Source of the DNA: Pontibacter silvestris
Lineage (GTDB): Bacteria; Bacteroidota; Bacteroidia; Cytophagales; Hymenobacteraceae
Direction of reading: 5' to 3'
DNA: 64,000 nucleotides
NCBI RefSeq assembly: GCF_020907275.1
Contig: NZ_JAJJWI010000002.1
Span: forward strand, 271,432-335,431
Below the pieces are notes generated by a model. The model was not told the origin of the DNA. It saw nothing but the letters and a program-made list of their open reading frames with translations, and ran no database searches. Numbering within the stretch: the stretch's first letter is position 1; every line of letters starts with the position of its first letter. The translations under genes and the position numbers were made by a program. Shown one piece after another: positions 36,387-44,815 of the stretch.

Positions 36387-36749
36387 ATGAAAAAGACAGT
36401 TGTATTAGGTGCCACGGATAACCCTGCCCGCTACGCTTACAAAGCTGCACATCGTTTAAAGCAGCATGGGCATGAGGTGGTACCTGTCGGAATTAGAAAA
36501 GGTGAACTTGTTGGTACTCCTATCATCACAGATAAGGAACAGGAAATTACAGATGTCGATACGGTTACGCTGTATGTTGGGCCGCAGAATCAGCCTTTCT
36601 GGTACGATTATATAATAGGCCTGCATCCTAAGCGAATTATTTTTAACCCCGGAACCGAAAACCGTGAGTTGGAAAAACTGGCAGAGGATGCTAACATTGA
36701 AACGCTGCACCATTGCACACTGGTAATGCTGGCAACCGACAGTTATTAA
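36387..36749 (+). CDS. CoA-binding domain protein, YccU-like
   Basis: A 120-residue single-domain Rossmann protein. TVVLGATDNPARYAYKAAHR binds the nucleotide-type ligand, followed by HEVVPVGIRKGE, TVTLYVGPQNQP, and the closing PKRIIFNPGTENREL. The family shares the CoA-binding fold of succinyl-CoA ligase, but free-standing members lack a known reaction. A terminator hairpin lies about 90 bp downstream. Confidence 0.88.
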   Translation: MKKTVVLGATDNPARYAYKAAHRLKQHGHEVVPVGIRKGELVGTPIITDKEQEITDVDTVTLYVGPQNQPFWYDYIIGLHPKRIIFNPGTENRELEKLAEDANIETLHHCTLVMLATDSY

Positions 36750-36840
36750 ATTTTCTGAAGGTTGTTAAACTTGAAGAAGTTAAAGATCGTATAATAAACT
36801 ATAAATGGACAGATGGCATTGTTGTCTATGTTCATAAAGA

Positions 36841-36870
36841 AAAAGGGACCTTATTTAGGGTCCCTTTTTT
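36841..36870. terminator. Terminator between the CoA-binding gene and the SDR pair
   Basis: AAAAGGGACC at 36841-36850 pairs with GGTCCCTTTT after an 8-nt loop, and T-runs follow. It can stop transcription from both sides. Confidence 0.85.
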
Positions 36871-36900
36871 AATTTATTGGGTCTATTTGAAAACCTTAAC

Positions 36901-37725
36901 TTACTTCATCACCCGTTCATTCTTTGTCACTTCTTTCATCAGGTAACGCGAAGTAGCGGCAACAGCAGCATCAGGCATTATGTTCGTACTCAATGCTTCC
37001 AATTTGGAAATAGCTCCGACTATTACTTTAAGTTCTCCTTTCATCATTCCTTTATATCCTGCTTTGGCAACCTCCTCGGGCTCATAAAGCATACCATTGG
37101 CAGCAAGAGTTTTTTCAGCACCTGCACGTTTAAAGAACAGCGTATTACCAGCGTTAGGACAAAGGGCAGTAACTGTAACATTTGTGTGCTTCAACTCTTC
37201 GGCAAGAGCCTCTGAGAAGGATAGTACAAAGGCTTTACTAGCGCCATAGGTAGCCATAAGCGGAGAGGGCATAATAGAGAAGAGAGAACCCAGGTTCAGT
37301 ATTTTTCCTTCATTGCGTCTTCTCATGTCATATACAAACAGCTTGGTTAGCTGTACCAAAGATATAATGTTTAACTGCATCAGGTCCAGGTCACTTTGCA
37401 TTGATTTTTCATGAAAGAAACCATAAGAACCTGCACCAGCATTATTTACCAATACATCAACTGTAATACCTGCTTTTTTTACTTCATCATAAATCTCCTG
37501 AGGAGACTCTGGCTTTGATAAATCAGAAGTGACGATGCATACTTTTTCAAGTTTATACTTATCCTGTAGCCCATATCCTAAAGCCTTCAGTCTTTCTTCT
37601 GTGCGGGCAACTAAAACCAGATTATACCCATCCTTAGCAAACAATTTGGCAAACTCCATTCCGAAACCATTAGAGGCTCCTGTTATCAATACGGTTTTCC
37701 CTGCTCCTTTTTTATTTTTTTTCAT
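36901..37725 (-). CDS. Short-chain dehydrogenase, DltE/YqjQ-like (paralogue A)
   Basis: A 274-residue SDR with TGASNGFGMEFAKLFAKDG (residues 15-33), NNAGAGSYG, and the catalytic Ser in LNLGSLFSI and Tyr/Lys in YGASKAFVLSFSEAL. The group includes DltE and YqjQ, which have varied or unknown substrates. It is about two-thirds identical, by eye, to the upstream gene at 37788 and lies 62 bp after it, so the pair arose by tandem duplication. Most differences lie in the substrate-side C-terminal third. Both probably share one transcript. Confidence 0.9.
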   Translation of the reverse strand: MKKNKKGAGKTVLITGASNGFGMEFAKLFAKDGYNLVLVARTEERLKALGYGLQDKYKLEKVCIVTSDLSKPESPQEIYDEVKKAGITVDVLVNNAGAGSYGFFHEKSMQSDLDLMQLNIISLVQLTKLFVYDMRRRNEGKILNLGSLFSIMPSPLMATYGASKAFVLSFSEALAEELKHTNVTVTALCPNAGNTLFFKRAGAEKTLAANGMLYEPEEVAKAGYKGMMKGELKVIVGAISKLEALSTNIMPDAAVAATSRYLMKEVTKNERVMK

Positions 37726-37787
37726 TATTTTGATAGTCTAAATAATTGATGATGCAACTTTTATGTTTCTTATATTAAATAAAAGCT

Positions 37788-38591
37788 TTATTCCATTTCT
37801 TTATCCATTTTTTGCATTGTTGTAGCCATGGCCGCGTCTGAGGAAACTCTTGTTAAGTCTACCTGTGCTTTATTCATAGCACCTGAGATAACTTTCAGTT
37901 CACCTTTCATCATAGCTTTATAGCCGTCTCTCGCCACTTCTTCAGGCTCTGATAATGGCCCATTAGCCACTCTTGTAGTTGCGCCATGTGCTTTATGAAA
38001 GAAATCGGTGTTGCTGGCACCAGGGCATAAGGTTGTCACCGTTATGTTAGTATCTTTTAATTCATTAGCCAAAGCTTCAGAAAAAGAAAGAATGTAGGCT
38101 TTGGTCGCTCCATAAATAGCTTGTAGCGGTGTAGGCGAGAATGAGGCAACAGAACCCAGGTTAAGAATCTTACCTTCGTTTCGTTGCTTCATGTCTTTCA
38201 GAAACAGCTTTGTAAGTTGCATAAGCGAGGTAGCATTCAACTGAATGATATCCAGTTCCCGCTGCAAGGGTGTTTTATAAAAATAGCCGAAATGTCCTGA
38301 TCCTGCATTATTAACCAGCACATCAACGGTAAGACCAGTTTTCTTTACCTCATTGTAAATCTTCTGAGGAGACTCAATTCTGGAAAGGTCAGAAGTAACC
38401 ACACAAACTTTTTCCAGTTTGTAGGCATCCTGTAGACTATAAGCTAGTGCTTTCATCCTGTTCGTACTGCGGGCAACTAGAATCAGGTTGTATCCGTCTT
38501 TAGCAAAAAGCTTGGCAAACTCCATTCCGAAGCCATTAGAGGCTCCTGTTATTAGAACGGTTTTCCCTTCTCCTTTTCTGTGCTTTTTCAT
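37788..38591 (-). CDS. Short-chain dehydrogenase, DltE/YqjQ-like (paralogue B)
   Basis: The ATG at 38589-38591 gives 267 residues starting MKKHRKGEGKTVLITG, aligned with paralogue A; an upstream TTG adds four residues. It keeps the cofactor loop TGASNGFG, NNAGSGHFG, the Ser in LNLGSVASF, and YGATKAYILSFSEAL. The N-terminal 50 residues are almost identical to paralogue A, whereas substrate-side loops differ (NTDFFHKAHGATTR versus NTLFFKRAGAEKTL). This implies that duplication was followed by specialisation. Confidence 0.9.
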   Translation of the reverse strand: MKKHRKGEGKTVLITGASNGFGMEFAKLFAKDGYNLILVARSTNRMKALAYSLQDAYKLEKVCVVTSDLSRIESPQKIYNEVKKTGLTVDVLVNNAGSGHFGYFYKTPLQRELDIIQLNATSLMQLTKLFLKDMKQRNEGKILNLGSVASFSPTPLQAIYGATKAYILSFSEALANELKDTNITVTTLCPGASNTDFFHKAHGATTRVANGPLSEPEEVARDGYKAMMKGELKVISGAMNKAQVDLTRVSSDAAMATTMQKMDKEME

Positions 38592-38774
38592 AGCTTTTAT
38601 CAAATATATAGTTGGCTTTATGGTTATTATATTTTTTAATACAATTCTTATTGTTTACAGTTGTAGCTACACTAATGTTGCATAGCTTGTTTTATAGCAT
38701 GTTCGGTTACAGAAACAATGATGTGAATAATAACTGTAAGATAAAGAAGTTCTTAGTGTCCATTAATAAATAAT

Positions 38775-38806
38775 AAAGGCCGAACAATGCTTCTTGTTCA
38801 GCCTTT
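38775..38806 (-). terminator. Terminator after the ABC permease gene
   Basis: A 13-position stem with one mismatch (AAAGGC-C-GAACAA with TTGTTC-A-GCCTTT) closes around TGCTTC. It lies 22 bp beyond the permease stop codon. Confidence 0.8.
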
Positions 38807-38828
38807 TTATGACAGCTTAAGTTATACT

Positions 38829-41405
38829 TTAAGCTTCCCGTCGCAGTACTTCTAAGGGAGGCCGGTCAAGTATGCCTCTGCTATTGAGCAAGCCAACAGC
38901 AAGTGTAAGCATAGTGACAAGTAAGAAAATAATAAACAATGGCCAAATTACAGGAACAAACTCAACCTCAAAGCTAAATACTGCCAAGGCCCAGGATGCT
39001 CCGAATGCAATAAGGCAACCTGTGGCTGCTGCTAATAACCCTAAAAGAGTATATTCCAAAGCTGTAATAGCCAGAATCTGATTACGATTTGCGCCAAGCG
39101 TGCGAAGCAATACACTCTCCTTTATCCGCTGAAATTTACTTACATTAACAGAGCCTACGAGTACTAACAAGCCTGTAAAGATGCTGAAAAGTGCCATAAA
39201 CTGAATCACAAAAGAAATTTGCCCAACCACTTCATCCAGGGTCTCTAAAATGAGATCCAAACCAATGGTAGAAACATTTGGAAACCGCTCTACAATACTT
39301 CGCTGAAATTGTGCTGCCTGTTGTTCATTTTTGCTTCGTGTCATCAGTACAAAAAACTGAGGTGCCTCTTCCAAAACCCCTTCCGGAAAAACTATCTGGA
39401 AATTGCTTTGCACCCTGTTCCAATCTACTTCCCGTATATGTGTTACTTTAGTAGAAATCATTGCCCCCTGCACGTTAAACACTAATGTGTCTCCAAGGTC
39501 AGCTTTAAGCCTTTCTGCATAACGTTCTTCCAGTGAGACAGGTATAATATCTTGGTTGATATTATTATTCTCGTCCCAGGTACCTTTCTCTGTCTTTTCT
39601 GCGTCTGTAAGGTTGTTTCTGTAAGTGATGCGGTACTCGCGGGTAAAAAGCCATGGACGAATATCCAATGTGGAGTCATTGCGTGCAACCGCGCCTGTAA
39701 TCTGGTTTTTTCTTTCCAGTCGCACTGTTACCATAGGGTCTAAAAACAGGACGGGAAGCCCTTGTTGTTTGGTCATGGATACGACTTCATCTTTCTGAGC
39801 ATTCTGAATATCAAATAGGACCAGGTTCGGCTGATCTTCATTTCGACTAATAGACACCTCACTTAATAAGGTAAGCTGGACCATGTAAAGTGTTCCTATC
39901 AGGGCGGTGCCTAAGCCAATTGAAACGGTCAATAACAAAGTTTGATTGTTGGGCCTGTACAGGTTTGCCAGCCCCTGCCGCCACACATATCCCCAGTTTG
40001 CAGGAAAGAAGCGGCGAATAGCCCAGGAGAGCAGTTTTGCCAGTATTGCCAGCACCAGAAATGCTCCTATAACGCCACCCGTAAAGGACAATGCTTGCCA
40101 CCAGGTACCCATCTGCCACCACGAAAAGATTAATACAAACAGAATAATCAGCCCATATACAGCCCACTGAAGCGGATCTCTTTGGCTGGTCAGGTGTTCA
40201 ATAGATGCTCTTAACGTAATTAGTGGTGAAATTCGCCTGATCGATAGCAATGGCAGTAATGCAAATAATACAGATACTATAGTACCAAGCAGCACTCCCT
40301 GCAGGGCAGCACCCCATGAAAAGTACGGCTCCACCTCCACCGGAAGAAAAGCTCCGAACAAGCCCGGTAATACCAGTTGAATTATACTTCCCAGTATTGC
40401 GCCCGCTAAGCCACCTGTTAGTCCCATGCCTATCACCTGGAACAGGTAAACAAGAAATGCTTGCTTGCTACTCATGCCAAGGCAACGTAGTACTCCTATT
40501 GTAGATAATTTGTCCCGCATGTACACATGTATGGCGCTCGCTACCCCCACACAACCTAGCAGCAGGGCCACAAACCCTACTAATGCCAGGAAACCAGCCA
40601 GTTCATTATAAGCGGCTCCCATGCCTTCCTTGCGTGTTTGTACAGTATCATAGAACAAGCCATACTCTTCCATGCGAGGTTCCAGCCTCCTGGCTAAAGT
40701 GTCAGGCTGTACGGACGAAGGTAAGTCAATGTAATAATAATAGGATATGCGACTGCCCCGTTGCATTAATCCTGTTGCAGGCAGATACTGCCGTGGTATA
40801 TAAACAACCGGGGCAATAGCCGTGGTTAGCGCTGTTTGCCCTGGTATGTGATGCAGAGCCCCTGCAATTCTGAATTTAAGGCTCCCTACTCTTATGGAAT
40901 CTCCAGGCTGGGCTTCGTACTGAAGCATCAGGTTGTAATCTACCAGGGCATTTTGCCCCTCTCTAAAGGTACGGCTGGACTCTTCGGGATCAGCTTCAAT
41001 TTCTCCAAAATAAGGAAATTCACCTTCCAAAGCACGAACCTGGACAAGCCTGGTAGCATCACTTTTGATAAAATAAACCATAGAGGCCAGTCGGTTTTCG
41101 TCAGACCTTCTGCCAAGGTTTGAAACAGAGTCTACTAATGCTACAGCTGTAGAGTCAGGTTCTTTGTTCATACCCATCACTAAGTCGGCTCCAATCAACG
41201 TCTTTGCTTTTTCGTCTATGGCGACATTTAAGCTGTAGCGAAAAGAGTTAATAGCGACTAGTGCGGCTATTCCAAGTACAATAGACGACAGAAAAAGAAT
41301 AAGCCTCCCCCTGCTACGGCGGGTATCGCGCCAGGCCATTTTAAGAAGCCATTTAAGCCGCAGTTTCTGTTTTGGAATATCTTGTGGTTGTTGTTCTTCT
41401 TTCAC
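38829..41405 (-). CDS. ABC transporter permease of the YbbP type
   Basis: An 858-residue membrane protein with a GTG start (CAC at 41403-41405). One membrane helix at about 35-53 precedes a large periplasmic domain. Three helices follow at about 265-390 (FtsX-type), an extra pair lies around 415-465, and three more C-terminal FtsX helices are at about 735-850. This double-FtsX layout is that of E. coli YbbP. MacB-type permeases do not have it. The ATPase gene lies upstream with a 49-bp gap. The cluster with a divergent tesA-like gene repeats the E. coli ybbA-ybbP/tesA arrangement, so a role in lipid- or envelope-related export is likely but unproven. Confidence 0.88.
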   Translation of the reverse strand: MKEEQQPQDIPKQKLRLKWLLKMAWRDTRRSRGRLILFLSSIVLGIAALVAINSFRYSLNVAIDEKAKTLIGADLVMGMNKEPDSTAVALVDSVSNLGRRSDENRLASMVYFIKSDATRLVQVRALEGEFPYFGEIEADPEESSRTFREGQNALVDYNLMLQYEAQPGDSIRVGSLKFRIAGALHHIPGQTALTTAIAPVVYIPRQYLPATGLMQRGSRISYYYYIDLPSSVQPDTLARRLEPRMEEYGLFYDTVQTRKEGMGAAYNELAGFLALVGFVALLLGCVGVASAIHVYMRDKLSTIGVLRCLGMSSKQAFLVYLFQVIGMGLTGGLAGAILGSIIQLVLPGLFGAFLPVEVEPYFSWGAALQGVLLGTIVSVLFALLPLLSIRRISPLITLRASIEHLTSQRDPLQWAVYGLIILFVLIFSWWQMGTWWQALSFTGGVIGAFLVLAILAKLLSWAIRRFFPANWGYVWRQGLANLYRPNNQTLLLTVSIGLGTALIGTLYMVQLTLLSEVSISRNEDQPNLVLFDIQNAQKDEVVSMTKQQGLPVLFLDPMVTVRLERKNQITGAVARNDSTLDIRPWLFTREYRITYRNNLTDAEKTEKGTWDENNNINQDIIPVSLEERYAERLKADLGDTLVFNVQGAMISTKVTHIREVDWNRVQSNFQIVFPEGVLEEAPQFFVLMTRSKNEQQAAQFQRSIVERFPNVSTIGLDLILETLDEVVGQISFVIQFMALFSIFTGLLVLVGSVNVSKFQRIKESVLLRTLGANRNQILAITALEYTLLGLLAAATGCLIAFGASWALAVFSFEVEFVPVIWPLFIIFLLVTMLTLAVGLLNSRGILDRPPLEVLRREA

Positions 41406-41454
41406 GTATTAGTTTAATACTGCAGTAGTAGATTTCTATAAATCAGGCAATACG

Positions 41455-42147
41455 CTATCTTTCAGCCGGAACGCCAGTATCCGAAACAACTGTACCTCCT
41501 TTGATCCGGATGATGCGCTTGGTTTTCTCTGCCAGTTCCAGGTCATGCGTTACAAGTACTAAGGTAGTGCCAGTCTCTCTGTTAAGGTCAAATAAAAGTT
41601 GCTCCACCTTTTCTCCTGTTTCTTCATCCAGGTTCCCTGTAGGCTCATCAGCGAAAAGAATGGCAGGTTTATTAGAAAAAGCCCTGGCCAGAGATATACG
41701 CTGCTGCTCCCCTCCCGATAATTGCGTAGGATAATGATCGTGGCGCTGTGCCAGCCCTACCCGCTCCAGCAGCTCCAATGCCTGGCGCTGAACGTTACGT
41801 TCTCCACGAAGTTCCAGTGGCACCATCACGTTTTCAAGTGCTGTTAAAGTAGGTATCAACTGGAAGTTCTGAAAGATAAAACCGACATACAGGTTTCGGA
41901 CCTGTGCACGTTTGTCTTCTGAAAGGTTGTCTAACCTGATATTATTCAGGATAACTGAACCAGAACTGGCACGATCAAGGCCGGCACAAAGGCCCAACAA
42001 AGTAGTTTTACCGGAACCTGATGGTCCCACAATGGAACAGGTATCACCGGTGTATAATGTGAAATTAATATCCTGTAGTACCGTCAGTTCCCGGCTACCG
42101 CTGTTGTATATTTTTTTCAGGTTTTGAATATCTAATATCGCCGACAC
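41455..42147 (-). CDS. ABC transporter ATP-binding protein of the YbbA/LolD group
   Basis: A 230-residue ATPase with a GTG start (CAC at 42145-42147). Walker A is GPSGSGKTTLL, the Q-loop region is GFIFQNFQLIP, the signature is LSGGEQQRISLARAF, Walker B is ILFADEPTGNLDEETG, and the H-loop is LVTHD. The EPTGNLD form is characteristic of the LolD/MacB/YbbA/FtsE class that partners FtsX-type permeases. It is transcribed directly before the permease. Divergent to it is the SGNH esterase gene. Confidence 0.95.
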   Translation of the reverse strand: MSAILDIQNLKKIYNSGSRELTVLQDINFTLYTGDTCSIVGPSGSGKTTLLGLCAGLDRASSGSVILNNIRLDNLSEDKRAQVRNLYVGFIFQNFQLIPTLTALENVMVPLELRGERNVQRQALELLERVGLAQRHDHYPTQLSGGEQQRISLARAFSNKPAILFADEPTGNLDEETGEKVEQLLFDLNRETGTTLVLVTHDLELAEKTKRIIRIKGGTVVSDTGVPAER

Positions 42148-42291
42148 GTTTTATCTTTATTTTAAAGATGGAATAGGTATTAATGTTGCATCTTGTTATC
42201 AACAACAAGTAAAACTTCAAAATCCAATAACTGTTACTATGCGTTATAGGTTTTTGTGCTTGTGTTTAAATTTAGGAAACATTGCTTACAT

Positions 42292-43008
42292 ATGAAGATA
42301 AAGAACAATATTTTAACCATCTGCCTGCTGTGGCTGTTGTGCCTTGGAGGGTGCGATGCTAACGTAGAAACAAAAGAGCAGACAGCAACAAAGCAGCAAA
42401 CTAATGAAGAAGGAAAAGCTGATATAGTCCAGACAAATGAGCATACGCAGACAATAGTATTCTTTGGGAACAGCTTAACTGCAGGTTATGGTCTGGAACC
42501 TGATCAGGCCTTTCCGGCTCTTATACAGAACAGGATAGATTCTCTTAACCTCTCCTATAAAGTGGTAAATGCAGGAGTAAGTGGTGAGACTTCAGCTGGA
42601 GGCAAGAGTAGGATTGACTGGCTTTTGCGTCAGCCGATAGATATTTTTGTGCTGGAATTAGGTGCGAATGATGGTTTACGTGGTATTGATCCATCCAGTA
42701 CTTATCAGAATTTGCAAACGATAATTCAGAAAGTGCGCGAAAAGAACCCAAACGTAAGAATTGTGTTGGCGGGTATGCAGATGCCTCCGAGCATGGGGCA
42801 AAATTTTACACAGGAATTCAGAGAGGTTTACACCCGCTTAGCAGAGGACGAGAATGTTGAACTTATTCCTTTTTTGCTGGAAGGCGTTGCCGGCATTTCT
42901 GACCTGAATCAATCGGATGGTGTACACCCTACCGTAGAAGGACAAAAGATTTTGGCTGAGAATGTGTGGGAGGTATTGGCACCAATATTAAAAGAAAATG
43001 CCTCCTGA
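42292..43008 (+). CDS. tesA: SGNH-hydrolase lipoprotein, TesA/arylesterase type
   Basis: The ATG at 42292 gives 238 residues with a lipoprotein signal (ICLLWLLCLGGC); a GTG 36 bp upstream adds an unlikely leader. The SGNH blocks are FFGNSLTAGYGLEPDQAFP (Ser nucleophile; here GNSL replaces GDSL), NAGVSGETSAGG, LELGANDGLRG and SDGVHPTVEGQ (Asp and His). E. coli TesA is a periplasmic thioesterase/lysophospholipase; this one would be lipid-anchored. It is divergent from the YbbA/YbbP-like pair, as in E. coli. Confidence 0.92.
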   Translation: MKIKNNILTICLLWLLCLGGCDANVETKEQTATKQQTNEEGKADIVQTNEHTQTIVFFGNSLTAGYGLEPDQAFPALIQNRIDSLNLSYKVVNAGVSGETSAGGKSRIDWLLRQPIDIFVLELGANDGLRGIDPSSTYQNLQTIIQKVREKNPNVRIVLAGMQMPPSMGQNFTQEFREVYTRLAEDENVELIPFLLEGVAGISDLNQSDGVHPTVEGQKILAENVWEVLAPILKENAS

Positions 43009-43060
43009 AATTTATTATATATAAATTTTACATGCATAATTAAATCAATTACGCATTGTC

Positions 43061-43107
43061 AATAAACAGCAATGGCTCCTGTAAAGTAGGAGCCATTGCT
43101 GTTTATT
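43061..43107. terminator. 20-bp perfect hairpin between tesA and the MFS gene
   Basis: The stem 43061-43080 pairs perfectly with 43088-43107 around a 7-nt loop, and it lies between two convergent genes. Confidence 0.9.
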
Positions 43108-43172
43108 ATACTTATTTTAAGAGTACAAGAGTAATTCAGAATACGTTACTTATCCAACCTCTGCTTCTTTTC

Positions 43173-44351
43173 TCAGGACATAACAGCAGGTGCGGGTTTT
43201 GTCGCTTTGCCTCTGTTAGTACCTACAATAGCCAAAGAAAACAGAAAAGCCCCTATAACCAGTGCTGCGCCTACCCATTCAGGCGAAGTAAAGCCTAAGC
43301 CTGCTGCAATAGGCACGCCACCTAGGTAAGCACCAATCGCATTTCCTAAATTAAATCCGCATTGGCTCACAGAAGCAGCCAGCATTTCAGACCCTTTTGC
43401 TGCATGTATCATTAACATCTGCACTGGGGATGCCATAGAGAAAGCAATGGCGCCTGTTATAAAAGTCATAAGAAGGGTGGCACCTTTATACTCCGCCGTG
43501 AAAATGATACTAATAAGTGCTGCAGCCATCATAAGTAATAGCCAACAGGTTGCCTTTAAAGGAGAAAATTTATCTGCCAGACGACCTCCTATAAGGTTAC
43601 CGACAGCCATACCCACGCCAGCTATCACCATAAGCCAGGTAACAGCGTTGCTGCTGAAGCCTGCAACCTCTGTAAATAAAGGTGCTATATAGCTAAACCA
43701 GGCAAAAAAGCCTCCGTTTCCTAAAATGGAAATAACAAAAATAAGCCACGGCTCGGCACGGGTGAATACTTTTACCTCTCTCTTTAAGCTGGATTCTTTT
43801 GAAGCAGGAATTTCGGGTAACCAATGTTTCAGGCTTAGCACAGCCAGTATACCTACTACAACTATAATGGCAAAAGTAATACGCCAGCTGAAATTGTGAC
43901 CGATGTATGTTCCCAATGGCACCCCAATAATATTGGCTATTGTTAAGCCAGCAAACATAATGGAAACAGCCTGTGCCTCTTTGCCAGGATCAGCTAAGCG
44001 GGCAGCTACTACTGCTCCGACTCCAAAAAAAGCGCCGTGCGGCAATCCGGAAATAAATCTTGTGAGCAGCATTAGTTCATAACCAGGTGCAAACACAGAC
44101 AAAGCATTGCCTATAACAAACAGCACCATCAGCCCGACAAGGGTACGCTTTGGGGGAATTTTACTAGCCAGGGCAACCAATAAAGGTGCCCCAAACACTA
44201 CTCCTAAGGCGTATGCAGATATAAGGTGCCCTGCTGAAGGAATTGTGACATGTAATGTGTTTGCAACATCTGGTAAAATTCCCATGATAACAAATTCTGT
44301 CATTCCAAGGCCAAAGCCGCCCATGGTCAGTGGTAATAATTTAGATTTCAT
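43173..44351 (-). CDS. MFS efflux transporter, AraJ/YdhP-like
   Basis: The ATG at 44349-44351 gives 392 residues; an upstream TTG adds six. About twelve membrane segments are present. The opening LPLTMGGFGLGMTEFVIMGI, the motif-A-like LVALASKIPPKRTLVGL, LLTRFISGLPHGAFFGVGAV and GNLIGGRLADKFSPLKAT fit the DHA1 branch that includes AraJ, YdhP and Cml-type exporters. It probably exports small sugars or drugs in exchange for protons; the substrate is unknown. The 290-bp leader runs up to a repeated element at 44643 that also lies ahead of the RND operon. Confidence 0.9.
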   Translation of the reverse strand: MKSKLLPLTMGGFGLGMTEFVIMGILPDVANTLHVTIPSAGHLISAYALGVVFGAPLLVALASKIPPKRTLVGLMVLFVIGNALSVFAPGYELMLLTRFISGLPHGAFFGVGAVVAARLADPGKEAQAVSIMFAGLTIANIIGVPLGTYIGHNFSWRITFAIIVVVGILAVLSLKHWLPEIPASKESSLKREVKVFTRAEPWLIFVISILGNGGFFAWFSYIAPLFTEVAGFSSNAVTWLMVIAGVGMAVGNLIGGRLADKFSPLKATCWLLLMMAAALISIIFTAEYKGATLLMTFITGAIAFSMASPVQMLMIHAAKGSEMLAASVSQCGFNLGNAIGAYLGGVPIAAGLGFTSPEWVGAALVIGAFLFSLAIVGTNRGKATKPAPAVMS

Positions 44352-44642
44352 AAGTGGATAGTCAATCAAAAGCTATTAAGGGATTGACTGGTTCAGGTTT
44401 AAAAAAGATAATTATGTTGATGTTTACACTCCAGTAGGCAAACCCCATCTATAGCAAAATCATAATAGAAGGTGGGAAACACTCTTTAGAGTTTTAGAAA
44501 GTGCAAAAGTAGCTTATGAAGCGGGATATTGTGCTTGTTTATTTTAATTTGTTCGTGAAGGTGATAGTTTCTTTCTCTTAACTGTTCCCAAAAAAGCTTT
44601 TACATCGGATGAACATTTAAAAAAAACTTACTTTATCTGGTA
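44352..44642 (-). promoter_or_regulatory. Leader and candidate promoter of the MFS gene
   Basis: No gene is visible in this stretch. On the minus strand TACTTTTG (44504-44511) matches the TAnnTTTG consensus, 153 bp before the ATG. No clear -33 box is present. The sequence is A+T-rich. Confidence 0.35.
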
Positions 44643-44730
44643 CCGTATAAACAAACGGCTAAAAGTTGAAAAGTTTTTTTAATAAACTACGGAAAAGGCT
44701 CCTCATAATTTATGCAGGAGCCTTTTTTGT
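44643..44730. repeat. Repeat copy A: 46-bp conserved sequence plus terminator hairpin
   Basis: The 46 bp at 44643-44688 match 50891-50935 at 41 of 46 aligned positions. Inside are two small stems, CCGT/ACGG and AGTTT/AAACT. An 11-bp hairpin follows (44693-44703 with 44716-44726 and a T-run after it), based on GGCTCCT/AGGAGCC as in copy B. On the plus strand it ends like a small RNA; on the minus strand it follows the efflux operon end and precedes the MFS gene. Confidence 0.75.
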
Positions 44731-44815
44731 TTTAAACATTTGCCAGATATCAATCCAGAATGTTTCTAAGTTATAAGATAAGTAATTCAGGTGCTTTAAC
44801 TTGGTTTATAGATAC

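Noticed and set aside
36713..36946. 77-residue open frame after the CoA-binding gene
   Set aside because: It runs through a strong terminator hairpin and into the opposite SDR gene.
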